Shown piece after piece: positions 63,904 to 64,000 of a DNA stretch of 64,000 bases. Positions within the stretch are counted from its first letter, which is position 1. Each line of letters opens with the position of its first letter. Origin of the DNA: Clostridia bacterium (GTDB lineage: Bacteria; Bacillota; Clostridia; Lachnospirales; Lachnospiraceae). Under the pieces are notes generated by a model. It ran no database searches, was not told where the DNA came from, and saw nothing but the letters and a program-made list of their open reading frames with translations. The translations under genes were made by a program, and so were the position numbers. The stretch is from contig CAJTFE010000017.1 of the NCBI GenBank assembly GCA_910575725.1, positions 28,800 through 92,799 on the forward strand, written 5' to 3'.

Positions 63904-64000
63904 GGTTATAATCCACCTTTCTGCGAAAGGCACCAATGGGGTTATGAAACTCATTTGTGGCTTTCACTCTTCAAATTTTCCTGATATATTATCGTTGTAA

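Overview
The window looks like a gut Lachnospiraceae (Clostridia, Bacillota) chromosome carrying mobile DNA at its left end. Evidence: strong AGGAGG ribosome sites, consensus sigma-A promoters (TTGACA, 17 bases, TATAAT), Tn4451/Tn916-type transfer genes, many small lipoproteins, a rimO-pgsA-cinA block, and a LicT/RAT-controlled beta-glucoside operon. No tRNA, rRNA, CRISPR array or origin was seen.

Bases 1 to about 15,850 are mobile. One conjugative or mobilizable element ends on the left: relaxase and MobC, an XRE regulator, a leader-controlled MATE pump with a Cys-rich KTR protein, a sigma-like factor with an HTH partner, TnpW, and a large serine recombinase (6042-7718). Further right lie an unknown gene behind a 19-bp tandem repeat, a second serine recombinase broken by one extra base in a C8 tract, the tail of a third, a sigma-like gene, a MATE pump divergent from a MocR regulator, and TnpV. 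A gene lacking its 5' end at 15,854 marks the probable right border.

From 15,854 on the genes are chromosomal: RtcB RNA ligase; polyphosphate kinase and exopolyphosphatase; dut, cinA, pgsA, rimO; a DMT exporter; yqeY; serine uptake and L-serine dehydratase; bglP-bglA-licT; a ComEC-like hydrolase; a prepilin peptidase, Ser/Thr kinase and giant Ig-like membrane protein; CotH; the methionine ABC importer; a DD-carboxypeptidase; the Fur-controlled feo operon; an ECF sigma/anti-sigma pair; an XRE/DUF3169 pair; and a sugar-phosphate cluster (SDR, PHP, class II aldolase, SorE-like dehydrogenase).

The most notable locus is methionine import (46,412-49,369). Its binding protein MetQ is circularly permuted: the canonical C-terminal half comes first. 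The operon is preceded by a strong promoter, a 33-residue leader peptide with seven Met and three Cys codons, and an intrinsic terminator, which together look like a methionine or sulfur amino-acid attenuator in place of the S-box or T-box usual in Firmicutes.

Other notable items are two palindromic repeats with compensatory stem changes sitting just 5' of the Shine-Dalgarno sites of rtcB and yqeY, a MITE-like family with two copies, and a promoter buried inside a terminator hairpin. All calls come from reading the sequence; no database search was run.
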